Shown here: one piece after another, positions 35,182-45,347 of the stretch
How the letters are laid out: the number at the start of each line of letters is the position of its first letter
How positions within the stretch are numbered: position 1 is the stretch's first letter
From: an uncultured Prevotellaceae bacterium
Lineage (GTDB): Bacteria > Bacteroidota > Bacteroidia > Bacteroidales > Bacteroidaceae
Assembly: GCA_900316505.1 (NCBI GenBank)
Contig: ONDH01000001.1
Coordinates: forward strand, 1-64,000
Length of the DNA stretch: 64,000 nucleotides
Reading direction: 5' to 3'
The notes under the pieces: generated by a model
The model's input: only the letters and a program-made list of their open reading frames with translations
Told to the model about the DNA's origin: nothing
Databases searched by the model: none
Made by a program: the position numbers and the translations under genes

Positions 35182-38100
35182 AACAAGATATGAGTACAAC
35201 ATACGGTATTAAGAAACAAGTAACAAGGTTGATAGCAGGCTCTAGCCATACTCTAAGCTTACTGATGAGTATGCTTAGAGTAAGCCTAGAAGCAGCCTGG
35301 AGTATGGCTAGGAGCAGCAAAGGAGCAGTAAAGGAGCAGCAAAGGAGCAGCCTAGAAGTAGCCTGGAGTATGGTTAAAGTCTGCCTACGCTACGCCTATG
35401 CTACGCCTATGCTACGCCTACGCTACGCCTACGCTATCCCAACGAGATTCTTGCGTCCTTTCAGTAGCAAACGAGCAGAGCTCGAGCGACGTCTCGTCGT
35501 ATCCATGCTCCTGATGCTCACATTGGGAAGCGTAAGCGTGTGGGGACAAACACATCCCTATGCTGGCGTTTGGTATATGACGGTTAAAAAGAATCCTGCC
35601 TATTATATGGTTCCTGCTGCTAATCCTCAAGTTACAACGGCAAACCATGTTAACGAGGATGCCTTTTTTTCCAGCAACTATAGCACCCAAGCAGGCGACC
35701 CCGAAAAACCTTTCATAACCACCTATCAGACGAGCGGCGACCTTAATTCCATTTGGATTTTCGTACCAGTATCGGGTGAAAACAACTTTTACTACATCGT
35801 TCATGCCAAGACAGGGAAATATGTTAAATATCAGCAATACCTTTCAGGTGATAATGCACGTAGAAAATTCGTGCATTTAGAGACCATGGTCACTCCTGGA
35901 GAGACGGAGAAGTTCGAGATTACTGCTCTAAATGAGGGTGTCAAGATAAAACCGAAGAGCAACGCTATGTATTTTAATGTTGCTGGTGATAATCAATCTC
36001 GCTATAACGGAGGTACATCAAGCCCTTATTATAGTGGTATGGTTGGTGGTATGACTGGAACTGATACTAATTCACAATTCAATCTTACCGATGCTTCCAC
36101 GTCAACCGATTTGACTCCTGTCATCAGTGATGTTAATGAAACAAACAAAACATTTACAATCACATCTCCAGCTGCTGCATTCTCCACAATACATTACACA
36201 ACTGATGGCAGCACCACACCCGATGCAAGCATTGGCACGACCATTACCAGCGGCAGTTCAATAGACTTCACCGGAAGCTGTACTGTAATGGCTGTAGGTG
36301 TTTTTCGCTCCCTCACAACCCCTGTAGCCACAAAAACAGTCACTCTGGCACCATGTGCCACCCCTGTCATCAGCTATAACGACGCCACCTTGAAAGTCTC
36401 TATCAGTTGTACTACTCCGAACTGTACAATATATTATACTACCGATGGTAGCGCTCCAAATACATCAAGCACTGCATATAGTGGTCCGTTCTCTGTTGAT
36501 GGTCCTACTACGGTAAAGGCAATCGCTACCCATACAAATTTGCCTTCTTCCACCGTAGCTGTGCTTGCTATTACTCAAGTTGCAACGCCTACTATCCAGA
36601 ACAATGGCAGCAATGCCATATCTATCACATCGGCTACACCAGGTGCAACCATCTTTTACACTACTGACGGTAGCACTCCAACTACCTCAAGCACCCGATA
36701 TATCACGCCACTGACGGATAATGTCAGCAATGTTACCATCAAGGCTATCGCTATTAAGGCGAACGCAATTCCTTCTGCTGTGGGTAGCGGTTCGGTGGTG
36801 CTTCAGTGCGCCACTCCAGTAATCACAAGAGTGGGTTTGAAATTTACTCTTTCATGTAGTATGCCAACAGATGCCAAACTCTATTATACATTGGGAACTG
36901 GTTCTGAAACGTTATACAGCGGACCTGTTGCATTCACCGCAGATCAGATGCCTACGACTGTGACTGCAGTAGCAAGACACAGCGACTATACAGAGTCAGA
37001 GAAGGCTTCTATGGAACTTAAGACTGGCTCAGGAACTCCTGAGGACCCATATTTAATTTATGATTCCACAGACTTTACAAACTTTGTAAAGAATGTCAAC
37101 AACGGAACTGATGCTTCTGCCAGTTATAAGCTTGGGTATGATGTCTCTGCCAGCGGCACAAATGCTATTACCACTGAATTCACAGGAACATTTGATGGAG
37201 ACTGTTACACCATCAGTGGTCTGTCACATCCACTTTTCAACACCGTTAATGGTGGCGTTGTTAAGAACGTCATGCTTAAGAATGTACATATCAACCAAAG
37301 TGGCAATGTGGGTGCTATTACTGGTGAAGCGAAGGGTTATACCCGTATCTATAACTGTGGCATCTTACCCAACGATAACACGTTTTCTAATAGGGTGCGA
37401 CATTCCTCAGTGGCAAGCACCGATGCCTATTGTGGTGGCTTGGTCGGTTTGTTGAAGGATGATTCGCGCGTCATCAATTGTTTTAGTTTTGCAAATGTCA
37501 ATGGAGGAATAGTAGTAGCTGGTATCGTAGGATATAATGATTTTGCATCAACTGCAAAAGTTACTGACGGAAAATATACTGAACTTAAGACAGTTGTAGT
37601 GAACTGTATGTTCTATGGAAATATTACAGGAGGGACAACCCGATATCCCGTCTATGGCGGTAAGAAAATTCAGAATAAAGCTGCTACAGGTATCAACAAC
37701 TACGACTTCTATCGAGCAGAGGCAAACTTAGGGCTGGCTGATAATAGTCACTACAACTGTTCATGGCCAGCAAAAGAGGAATATCTCACCAAATATGAAT
37801 ACTATCGTTATCTGCTGAATAGTAACCGTGAACTTTGTGGCTGGTGGGTAGGTGCTCCATCTGCTCCAAGTGAAATGTCCACCACGGATGTTCAGGCAGT
37901 GCCAAAGGATGCCTCACTTATGGCAAAATGGGTACTTGACCCAAGCATTGCGCCTTATCCTATATTGAAGGCTCCAGGAAAGTATTACTCCGCGATTAAT
38001 CAAGACCCCGACAATCGTATTAATCCTGTTAGCAAGACCTGGGAAAGACGCCAAACTTCTGAAAATACTATTACGACGAAAGCTGCGCCCGACACTGAGG

Positions 38101-41100
38101 GACAAAAATTAGGAAGTATCGCCGTCACCATCAAACAAGGAGGAAGTCTTAGTGGTTCAAGCAGCAAAAACATCACTATCACTGCGATGGATATTGAAAA
38201 TAATGACTTCTGCTACGGTAAAATACAGTTGCCTTATTACAATAGTATCTTTGGTGACCCCAATAGTAATGACTGGACCACAAGATATGGTGGAAACTAT
38301 GGAGATAAAGTCGTTGTCGGTTGGGAAATTACGAGCGTAACAGGTGGTACAGAAGGTGAATTAGTTAAAAATTGGGAAACCGGTTACAACTTTGCAGATC
38401 GCGATTGTATGAATAAGGACAAGGAACGTATCTTTGCTCAAGGCGGTTATTATTATGTGCCAAACGGAGTGTATGCAATCACCATCACGGCTAAATGGGC
38501 GGATGCTATTTACCTTGATAATAGTGCAGACCATAGTTATGACCGTGTCTATATGTCATATAATACAGATCCGAATAAGAACATAGGTTATCACTTTGCT
38601 CCAGCTGGTTCTCGCCCTTCAAGCCTTGGTAATGGTGAACCTGTCCAAACGGCTTCTGTCTCAAGCAAAATTCCCGATGGTAGTGTCTATGAGAAAGCCA
38701 TTGTCTTAGTTGGTAATCATCAGTACCGTACAGATGGAAATGATGTAGGAACTGCAGACAAAGGGTGCACTATTATCAGTGCGGACTTCAATTTTGACGA
38801 CGAACCAGATTACAGTCTAATCTGGCAGTTGGGAACGAAAACTAATCGACAGAACATATGTCCTATCCGTTTCGATTTCCTGCCTGTTATTGAAATGGGT
38901 ATGGCAATGAAGGAGGATGCCTCTACACAATATTATTCGTTGGGCTGTTATCTTCCTTTAGGGCATTTTGAGGTAACCGAAACGTCTTTAATACACTTTG
39001 GACAGTTTGAGTTCGGAAATGCAAAACGCGACAAAGATGCTCCTCTCATTCTTAACGGTGGCATTTTCGATCAATATTGTAAAGGCACCAAAGCAAAAAC
39101 TACTGCTGATGACCATATTGACTATGTCATTTTAGGTGGTAATGTTTACATGCCTACGTTCTCACCTGGAGCTCATGTAAACGATGGTGCCAGGTATCCT
39201 ACCCGTCATTGTGCGGTTAATGTCATAGGAGGAAGAATCAATAACCTTTATCTGACAGGAAACTTTAATAACTTTATTACACCAAATAAAGACAACCCCC
39301 ATTGTTATATAGACGGCGGTAATTTCAAGCAAATAGCTGCTGCTGCTAAGGAAGGTATCAACGGTGATGTTTATTTCAAAATTAATCATTCCGTCATCGA
39401 AGAGTTCTATGGTGGTAGCACATTGGCAGATAAACTTGTTACAGGTAAAATCGATGTCACTGTTGACAATAGCAAAATAACTAAATATTGTGGTGGTCCG
39501 AAATTTGGTAATATGAATTTGGATGAAGTTACCCCTGCGAATAACAAGACAGTTACTACCAATGCATCCGGTACCACCTTTGGCGTGTATTATGGTGGCG
39601 GAAATGGAGGAACGAGCTATGTGCAATATTCTTCACTAGATAAAACGATTGATGATGCCACAGGTACCTATAATTGGGATGAAACAGGAGGACTTAATGG
39701 CTATACTCCTAACACCTATCGCAGTGGGGGCAAAAACTATATAGCTGACTATGAAATGGAGATTGTTAACAGTTCAGCAGGTACCGATGCCAAAAAAGGC
39801 ATATTCCGAACCTATTTATATGCAGCACAGTTCTCTGCTACCAATACTGGTCCAATTACAAATAATCTTACTAATTGTAAAGTACTCACGAGTTTTTATG
39901 GTGGAGGAAACCTTGGTGGTGTAATAGGCGATGTCGAATCAAAGCTTATCGACACAGAAGTTATGGGTTCAGCCTTTGGAGCAGGCTACTCTGCCAGTGT
40001 CCCGGAAGTAACCATCTATAATAAAAATAAGACCGAACCTACTCTTAATGTCTATACAGGTATTATTACTCCTACCCCTGATCCGGATACCAAGAGCACT
40101 CACGAGACATATACATGGTGTTACAAGAATAAAACTACCAATGTGGTCATTCCTTCGGGTGTGGTCATTCCTAATGGTGTCGGTACTAGTAACCCTACCT
40201 TTGAATATGAAGGAAAGAAATACTTCTATACAGAAGAATCTCTTGAAAACCTCGGTACCGTTAAAGGTAAGGTAACTTTGAAGATAGAAGGTACAACTAC
40301 CGTTAAGCACAGTGCCTATGGTGGTGGAGAGGAATCAGGTGTTGATGGCAATACAGAAGTTAAAGTCACTGGTGGTACGATTGGTACTACTGATATGGGC
40401 GGAGCTGAATATGGCAACGTCTATGGTGGTGGTAAAGGTAAAGCTGATGATGTCAATGCAGGATTGGTGAAAGGTAATACTACTGTTAACATCAGCGGCA
40501 CAGCGGAAACAACCAAGATTATCCATAACGTCTATGGCGGTGGAGCCTTTGGTTCTGTGGGTACGTTTACTGCCTATGATGCTCAGGGATTCCCTACCGC
40601 TCTCACTGAAAACACAGGCACTGCTAACATCACCATCACTGGCGGTACGTTTGGCTCGGATGGTAAGGAGAACGGTATGGTGTTTGGCTCTTCTCGAGGT
40701 TTGGAAGGCGACCCAGCAGCAGATGCGAATATCGATAAGATAGCTTGGGTAGGCAATACGAACGTGGTGATTGGAACCACTTCTGCAGAATCGAATGCTA
40801 ATCCATGGATTAAGGGTTCTGTCTATGGTGGTGGTGAGAATGGTCATAACTTCCATGATGCCTCGGTGACAGTGCATAGCGGTATTATTGGTGTTCCTGA
40901 AGGTGGTAATATTACCGATGATGGTGGAACTCCTGACGATGAGTCGGATGATATCACCTACTCAGGTGCCCGCTATCCTAATCGTGGTAATGTCTATGGT
41001 TCTGGCTGCGGTACGGATACTTATACAGGAACTGATAGTAAGACATACTTCGACTTTAATGCTGGTATTGTGCGTGGCAATACGACAGTGCTGATAGATG

Positions 41101-44100
41101 GTGGTCATGTAGTACACAATGTCTATGGCGGTGGCGCTATGGGCTCTGTGGGCACATATACCTTTGACGCTAATGGCAAACCCACTTCTTGCGCAGATGG
41201 TACAGGTACTTGTACCGTTACTGTCAGTGGCGGTCAGATTGGTGTTGCCGGAGCTACTATGGCGGGACATGGCAAGGGCGGTCCTGATGATTTTGGTCAT
41301 GTGTTTGGCGCAGGTCGTGGTGAGATGCATGATCCTAACCTCTATCCCAATGTGGAGACTTGTGCATACTTTAACAAGACCATATTAAACATCAGCGGTA
41401 TGGCCTTCCTGACAGGTTCTGCATACGGTGGCAGCGAGAGTGGACACGTGCTGGGCGATACCGAAGTCAACATTTCTGGCGGACAGATTGGCTGCGGTAA
41501 AAATACTGACGAACCATTTGCTGATCCTGTATGGGCTGATGACTATATCCCAACAGGAGAAAGTCTGGATTGTGCCAGCTGGTCATTCGAATCTCCATTT
41601 GCACCATACGACCCGTTTGCGAATGAGACAGAGCCCTTGGATCAGTATCCTAATGGACATTCAACGGATGGCGGCAGACTGGAGGCTTCCGATGGTCATA
41701 CTTATTATGGCAATGTGTTTGGTGGTGGTTCGGGTAGTGTTCCTTATTTCGATACAGCCGAAGGCATCAGTAAATATCTGAGTACGGCAGGTAGTGTCGA
41801 AGGTAGAACTACTGTCAATATCAGTGGCGGTCATATCCTGACGAATGTCTATGGTGGTTGTGAGGCTACGAATGTGAAGGGCTCTGCTACTATCACGATG
41901 ACTGGTGGCACTGTTGGTGTGCCACGTACCGTTGCTCAAATCGTAGCACATCCGCTTACGGGCTATATCTTCGGTGCCGGTAAGGGCGATCAGCGTATCT
42001 TCTTCAACAAGGAGACGAATGTGGACCGTACTTTTGTCAACATAGAGGGTGGTAGAGTCTATGGTTCCATCTTTGGCGGTGGCGAGGATGGTCACGTATT
42101 CCAGAATACGACGGTGACCATCGGTAAGGATAACGATACAACTGAAGGTCCAACGATTGGTACAACGGGTACCTCATATGTAGATGGTAACGTGTTTGGT
42201 GGCGGTCGAGGTTTCGGTGGCGAGGCACTGACTGCAGGTAATATCGGAGGCTCTGTAGAATTGAATATCAAGAGCGGTAAGATTCTTGGCTCCGTCTATG
42301 GCGGCGGTCGTTTGGCATCGGTAGGTTATGGTCTCTATCTGGTGGATGAAGAGATTACAGAAGGCGAAGGAAAGGTCAAGCCTTACGGTATCTTGCGTCC
42401 AGACGACCAATACGACGGCTCTTATCCGAACCCAAGTACGCAAGAGGCTTCTGCTTATTACGATAAAGGCCGTGGCTATATCACCATCAACATTAGTGGT
42501 GGTACCATTGGTAACGATGCGGAATACATTTATAACCCAACTGATGCTCAGAAGGCTAAGATACCATACACCACCTTTGACTATCAGAACCATCTGCAAT
42601 ACACTAAGGGTGGTAATGTGTTCACGGGCGGTATGGGACGACTCTACGCTTTGGATAATTCGACATTGCTGACCTTGTGGCCAAAGTTGGGTAAGTGTAA
42701 GGGGACGACATTGAACATGACTGGCGGTACTGTCAAGAGCAGTGTCTATGGCGGTGGCGAGATTGGTGCTGTGGCACAGAATGCGACGGTGAATATCAAC
42801 GGTGGTACTGTAGGTACGAAGGTTGTTGATTCTGAAGGTGCTACTAAGTATTACTACTTCGGCAGTGTGTTCGGAGGCGGTAAGGGTAGCACGGATAATA
42901 TTACTTATCCTAATGGTACAGCAGAAGCAGATAAGATTCCTATCACTGAGGCTGGAACGACAGGAGGCAATGTTTTGGTAAAACTGAATGAAACCGTTGC
43001 ATCGAACGATGCGGCAAAGGGTGCTATTGTTAGTCAGGTATTCGGTTGCAACGATATGAATGGTTCGCCAAAGGGCAATGTTACGGTACACGTCTATGCT
43101 ACGCAATCTCCTGATGGAGACGACATCAGTACCAAACCGACCAAGGGTACTGAGACGTTTGACGTAATGGCAGTTTATGGCGGTGGAAACTTGGCAGCTT
43201 ATGAACCTACCGATTTAGAGACAGGGAAGACAACGGTTATCATTGATGGTTGTGGATTGACCAGCGTGCGTCAGGTGTATGGTGGTGGTAACGCAGCCTC
43301 TACGCCTGCTACTGATGTAGAGGTTAATGGCACCTATGAGATTCTGGAACTCTTTGGAGGTGGTAATGGTTTTGACAAGTTGCCTAATGGTGATTCTAAC
43401 CCTGGTGCAAACGTAGGTTATAAAGATTATCATTTGGTAGAGGAACAATTCCCGACCAAAGAAGACAGAGTCAGCGGTGATGCTTTTGCTCCCTATCGCT
43501 ATGGCACAGGTTTAGCAACTGTGAACATCAAGGGTGGTACCATTCACCGTGTCTTTGGTGGTTCTAATACCAAGGGTAATGTCCGTGAGACAGCTCTGAC
43601 CATGTTGGAGGAAGTGTCAGCAGGAGGTGTTCCTCTCTGTGGTTTCTGCGTTGACGAGGCATATGGTGGCGGTAAGAGTGCCCCGATGGATGCCGAGGCT
43701 AAACTGCTCATGGCATGTATCCCAGGCCTGAATGAAGTTTATGGTGGTGCTGAGGCCGCTGACATCCACGATGATGTGACGCTAACCATCACTAATGGTA
43801 CCTTCAATCGTGTCTTTGGTGGTAATAACATCAGCGGCACTATTAGCGGTAAGATTACTGTCAATGTAGAGGAAACCGGTTGTCGTCCAGTTATCATCGG
43901 TGAGTTGTATGGTGGTGGTAACTTGGCAGCTTATTCAATATATGGCTATAATGATGATGATACACCGAAGGAGTCTGGTGATAACCCATTCGACGATCCA
44001 GTTGTCAATGTACGTTCGTTCACCAGTATTGGTGCTGTCTATGGCGGTGGCTATGGTACAGGTGCCAAGATGATAGCCAGTCCTACGGTTAATATCAATG

Positions 44101-44498
44101 AATCGTTGGGTACTCCTGATAATTATCCAACATCAGGCGATTATTACAATGAGAAAGGTTTCGCAGGTAGGACAATTACGCTCGATGTGGGTAAACCGAC
44201 CGAGCATACTGTGACGCTTCCTGCCCATACGAAGGGCAAGATCGGAGTCATAGGTGACGTCTTTGGTGGTGGTAATGCTGCTGAGGTGAAAGGAAACACC
44301 ACTGTGAATGTCGGTACGCTGTCAGAAAACACTTTTGTTTCTATTGCTGATGATGACAGTACTCCAAATACAGATGAAAGTAAGTCAACTGTCGTCGGTG
44401 TCGACATCCGTGGCAACGTCTATGGTGGTGGTAACAATGCCGAGGTGACAGGTGATACCCATGTGACAATTGGTAAAGAGGCGACGGCAACGCCTTAA
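35178..44498 (+). CDS. Second giant [YF]GGG-repeat protein, 3,106 aa as read from ATG 35178
   Basis: The open frame starts in ATGA overlap with the previous gene, but its first ~90 codons are low-complexity repeat sequence. The real signal peptide appears at RRLVVSMLLMLTLGSVSVWG, so initiation near TTG 35451 or ATG 35505 (2,997 aa) is equally possible. Following domains: a lectin-like N-terminal module (about 35530-36100), four chitobiase/Fn3-associated repeats with 'YYTTDGS' (36109-37034), a GLUG-like segment ('FDGDCYTISGLSHPLFNTV', about 37190), then about 35 [YF]GGG repeats from 39100 to the end. No T9SS tail is present; it ends VTGDTHVTIGKEATATP. Partner of the first giant by repeat type and adjacency. 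Function unknown. Confidence 0.78.
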   Translation: MKQDMSTTYGIKKQVTRLIAGSSHTLSLLMSMLRVSLEAAWSMARSSKGAVKEQQRSSLEVAWSMVKVCLRYAYATPMLRLRYAYAIPTRFLRPFSSKRAELERRLVVSMLLMLTLGSVSVWGQTHPYAGVWYMTVKKNPAYYMVPAANPQVTTANHVNEDAFFSSNYSTQAGDPEKPFITTYQTSGDLNSIWIFVPVSGENNFYYIVHAKTGKYVKYQQYLSGDNARRKFVHLETMVTPGETEKFEITALNEGVKIKPKSNAMYFNVAGDNQSRYNGGTSSPYYSGMVGGMTGTDTNSQFNLTDASTSTDLTPVISDVNETNKTFTITSPAAAFSTIHYTTDGSTTPDASIGTTITSGSSIDFTGSCTVMAVGVFRSLTTPVATKTVTLAPCATPVISYNDATLKVSISCTTPNCTIYYTTDGSAPNTSSTAYSGPFSVDGPTTVKAIATHTNLPSSTVAVLAITQVATPTIQNNGSNAISITSATPGATIFYTTDGSTPTTSSTRYITPLTDNVSNVTIKAIAIKANAIPSAVGSGSVVLQCATPVITRVGLKFTLSCSMPTDAKLYYTLGTGSETLYSGPVAFTADQMPTTVTAVARHSDYTESEKASMELKTGSGTPEDPYLIYDSTDFTNFVKNVNNGTDASASYKLGYDVSASGTNAITTEFTGTFDGDCYTISGLSHPLFNTVNGGVVKNVMLKNVHINQSGNVGAITGEAKGYTRIYNCGILPNDNTFSNRVRHSSVASTDAYCGGLVGLLKDDSRVINCFSFANVNGGIVVAGIVGYNDFASTAKVTDGKYTELKTVVVNCMFYGNITGGTTRYPVYGGKKIQNKAATGINNYDFYRAEANLGLADNSHYNCSWPAKEEYLTKYEYYRYLLNSNRELCGWWVGAPSAPSEMSTTDVQAVPKDASLMAKWVLDPSIAPYPILKAPGKYYSAINQDPDNRINPVSKTWERRQTSENTITTKAAPDTEGQKLGSIAVTIKQGGSLSGSSSKNITITAMDIENNDFCYGKIQLPYYNSIFGDPNSNDWTTRYGGNYGDKVVVGWEITSVTGGTEGELVKNWETGYNFADRDCMNKDKERIFAQGGYYYVPNGVYAITITAKWADAIYLDNSADHSYDRVYMSYNTDPNKNIGYHFAPAGSRPSSLGNGEPVQTASVSSKIPDGSVYEKAIVLVGNHQYRTDGNDVGTADKGCTIISADFNFDDEPDYSLIWQLGTKTNRQNICPIRFDFLPVIEMGMAMKEDASTQYYSLGCYLPLGHFEVTETSLIHFGQFEFGNAKRDKDAPLILNGGIFDQYCKGTKAKTTADDHIDYVILGGNVYMPTFSPGAHVNDGARYPTRHCAVNVIGGRINNLYLTGNFNNFITPNKDNPHCYIDGGNFKQIAAAAKEGINGDVYFKINHSVIEEFYGGSTLADKLVTGKIDVTVDNSKITKYCGGPKFGNMNLDEVTPANNKTVTTNASGTTFGVYYGGGNGGTSYVQYSSLDKTIDDATGTYNWDETGGLNGYTPNTYRSGGKNYIADYEMEIVNSSAGTDAKKGIFRTYLYAAQFSATNTGPITNNLTNCKVLTSFYGGGNLGGVIGDVESKLIDTEVMGSAFGAGYSASVPEVTIYNKNKTEPTLNVYTGIITPTPDPDTKSTHETYTWCYKNKTTNVVIPSGVVIPNGVGTSNPTFEYEGKKYFYTEESLENLGTVKGKVTLKIEGTTTVKHSAYGGGEESGVDGNTEVKVTGGTIGTTDMGGAEYGNVYGGGKGKADDVNAGLVKGNTTVNISGTAETTKIIHNVYGGGAFGSVGTFTAYDAQGFPTALTENTGTANITITGGTFGSDGKENGMVFGSSRGLEGDPAADANIDKIAWVGNTNVVIGTTSAESNANPWIKGSVYGGGENGHNFHDASVTVHSGIIGVPEGGNITDDGGTPDDESDDITYSGARYPNRGNVYGSGCGTDTYTGTDSKTYFDFNAGIVRGNTTVLIDGGHVVHNVYGGGAMGSVGTYTFDANGKPTSCADGTGTCTVTVSGGQIGVAGATMAGHGKGGPDDFGHVFGAGRGEMHDPNLYPNVETCAYFNKTILNISGMAFLTGSAYGGSESGHVLGDTEVNISGGQIGCGKNTDEPFADPVWADDYIPTGESLDCASWSFESPFAPYDPFANETEPLDQYPNGHSTDGGRLEASDGHTYYGNVFGGGSGSVPYFDTAEGISKYLSTAGSVEGRTTVNISGGHILTNVYGGCEATNVKGSATITMTGGTVGVPRTVAQIVAHPLTGYIFGAGKGDQRIFFNKETNVDRTFVNIEGGRVYGSIFGGGEDGHVFQNTTVTIGKDNDTTEGPTIGTTGTSYVDGNVFGGGRGFGGEALTAGNIGGSVELNIKSGKILGSVYGGGRLASVGYGLYLVDEEITEGEGKVKPYGILRPDDQYDGSYPNPSTQEASAYYDKGRGYITINISGGTIGNDAEYIYNPTDAQKAKIPYTTFDYQNHLQYTKGGNVFTGGMGRLYALDNSTLLTLWPKLGKCKGTTLNMTGGTVKSSVYGGGEIGAVAQNATVNINGGTVGTKVVDSEGATKYYYFGSVFGGGKGSTDNITYPNGTAEADKIPITEAGTTGGNVLVKLNETVASNDAAKGAIVSQVFGCNDMNGSPKGNVTVHVYATQSPDGDDISTKPTKGTETFDVMAVYGGGNLAAYEPTDLETGKTTVIIDGCGLTSVRQVYGGGNAASTPATDVEVNGTYEILELFGGGNGFDKLPNGDSNPGANVGYKDYHLVEEQFPTKEDRVSGDAFAPYRYGTGLATVNIKGGTIHRVFGGSNTKGNVRETALTMLEEVSAGGVPLCGFCVDEAYGGGKSAPMDAEAKLLMACIPGLNEVYGGAEAADIHDDVTLTITNGTFNRVFGGNNISGTISGKITVNVEETGCRPVIIGELYGGGNLAAYSIYGYNDDDTPKESGDNPFDDPVVNVRSFTSIGAVYGGGYGTGAKMIASPTVNINESLGTPDNYPTSGDYYNEKGFAGRTITLDVGKPTEHTVTLPAHTKGKIGVIGDVFGGGNAAEVKGNTTVNVGTLSENTFVSIADDDSTPNTDESKSTVVGVDIRGNVYGGGNNAEVTGDTHVTIGKEATATP
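35249..35282 (+). repeat. 15-bp inverted repeat hairpin near the start of the second giant gene
   Basis: TACTCTAAGCTTACT (35249-35263) and AGTATGCTTAGAGTA (35268-35282) pair at 14 of 15 positions with a GATG loop. A second, interleaved pair CTAGCCATACTC (35242-35253) and GAGTATGGCTAG (35300-35311) is perfect over 12 bp and would compete with it. Confidence 0.85.
35283..35443 (+). repeat. Low-complexity repeat block inside the 5' end of the second giant frame
   Basis: A roughly 27-base unit AGCCTAGAAGCAGCCTGGAG at 35283 recurs near 35348 (AGCCTAGAAGTAGCCTGGAG). Between the two lie three or four AAAGGAGCAGC units. After them comes a run of CTACGC/CTATGC units from about 35388 to 35443. The encoded peptide (SLEAAWSMARSS, SLEVAWSMVKV, RYAYATPMLRLRYAYA) looks unlike a folded protein or a signal peptide. 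Confidence 0.85.
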
Positions 44499-44531
44499 TC
44501 AATGTCTGTATTGACGAACTTCTGAGCCATC

Positions 44532-45311
44532 ATGCGTATGGTGCGTAAGATTTATATCATGTTAGGGCTGCTTTTCTGTGTTCTGAACATCAGGGCACAG
44601 GAGGCAGCCTTTCCTTATCCTGACATTCCCGATGAGGTGGAGGAGCCAAAGGAGCGGATGTTGTACATGTTGAGGCATTTCTGGCAGGATTACTCGTTTG
44701 CAGACAGCACGGCGATGAATCGTGAGGTGGGTGAGCAGGGAATGGTGGATTTTCTCAATCTGATGCAGCATGCCGACTCTGTGACAGCGGTTCAAGGTGC
44801 GAGTGTCCTGTCTGATTCGTTGGTGTTGCACCCTTCTGCCATGTCTTTTTTTGAAGGACTGATGGAGCGTTATTTGGGTGACTCTGATTCCCCCTTGTAT
44901 AGTGATGAGGTGTATGCCTGTCTTTTGCGTGCCTTACCTGAAACGCCTCAGCGTGTTTGGCTATTGGAGCAATTGGCGAAGAATCGGGTGGGGAGCCGTG
45001 CTGCAGATATTCTTTTGGCGGCTTCTGATGGGAAGCGGACACGTCTTTACAACGTGAAAGCAGAACAGACGCTACTCATCTTTTTTGACCCCGATTGCCG
45101 ACGTTGTCAACGTCTGGATGCTCAGTTGGAGCAAGAGCCCCTCATTGTGCAGAATCCTCGTCTCAAGGTGGTTCGCAAGGATGTGAACGATTTGAACGGG
45201 GAGTATTATGTGCCCCACACGCCAGCCCTCTATCTTTTGGATGAAAAGAAGCGTGTGGTGCTGAAAGAAACGAATCTACAGACTTTATTACAGAGGCTTC
45301 AAGAGTTCTAA
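44532..45311 (+). CDS. DUF5106-type thioredoxin-fold periplasmic protein
   Basis: The 259-aa protein has a signal peptide (YIMLGLLFCVLNIRAQ) and a helical N-terminal region ('RMLYMLRHFWQDYSFAD'), as in DUF5106 proteins. A thioredoxin-like C-terminal domain has active-site motif CRRC (C189, C192) in FFDPDCRRCQRLD and the cis-proline loop 'VPHTPALYLLD'. It is likely to be a periplasmic disulphide reductase or isomerase relative. It follows the second giant gene by 33 bases, so it is probably co-transcribed. It might help fold the surface proteins, although those proteins contain few cysteines, so the link is only positional. Confidence 0.8.
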   Translation: MRMVRKIYIMLGLLFCVLNIRAQEAAFPYPDIPDEVEEPKERMLYMLRHFWQDYSFADSTAMNREVGEQGMVDFLNLMQHADSVTAVQGASVLSDSLVLHPSAMSFFEGLMERYLGDSDSPLYSDEVYACLLRALPETPQRVWLLEQLAKNRVGSRAADILLAASDGKRTRLYNVKAEQTLLIFFDPDCRRCQRLDAQLEQEPLIVQNPRLKVVRKDVNDLNGEYYVPHTPALYLLDEKKRVVLKETNLQTLLQRLQEF

Positions 45312-45347
45312 CCCTCCGCCTCTTTTTCCTCTCTTCCACAGCCTCCG

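Noticed and set aside
44496..44531. Lost T9SS tail of the second giant through frameshift
   Set aside because: The 33 bases before the next gene contain no remnant of a C-terminal domain in any frame.
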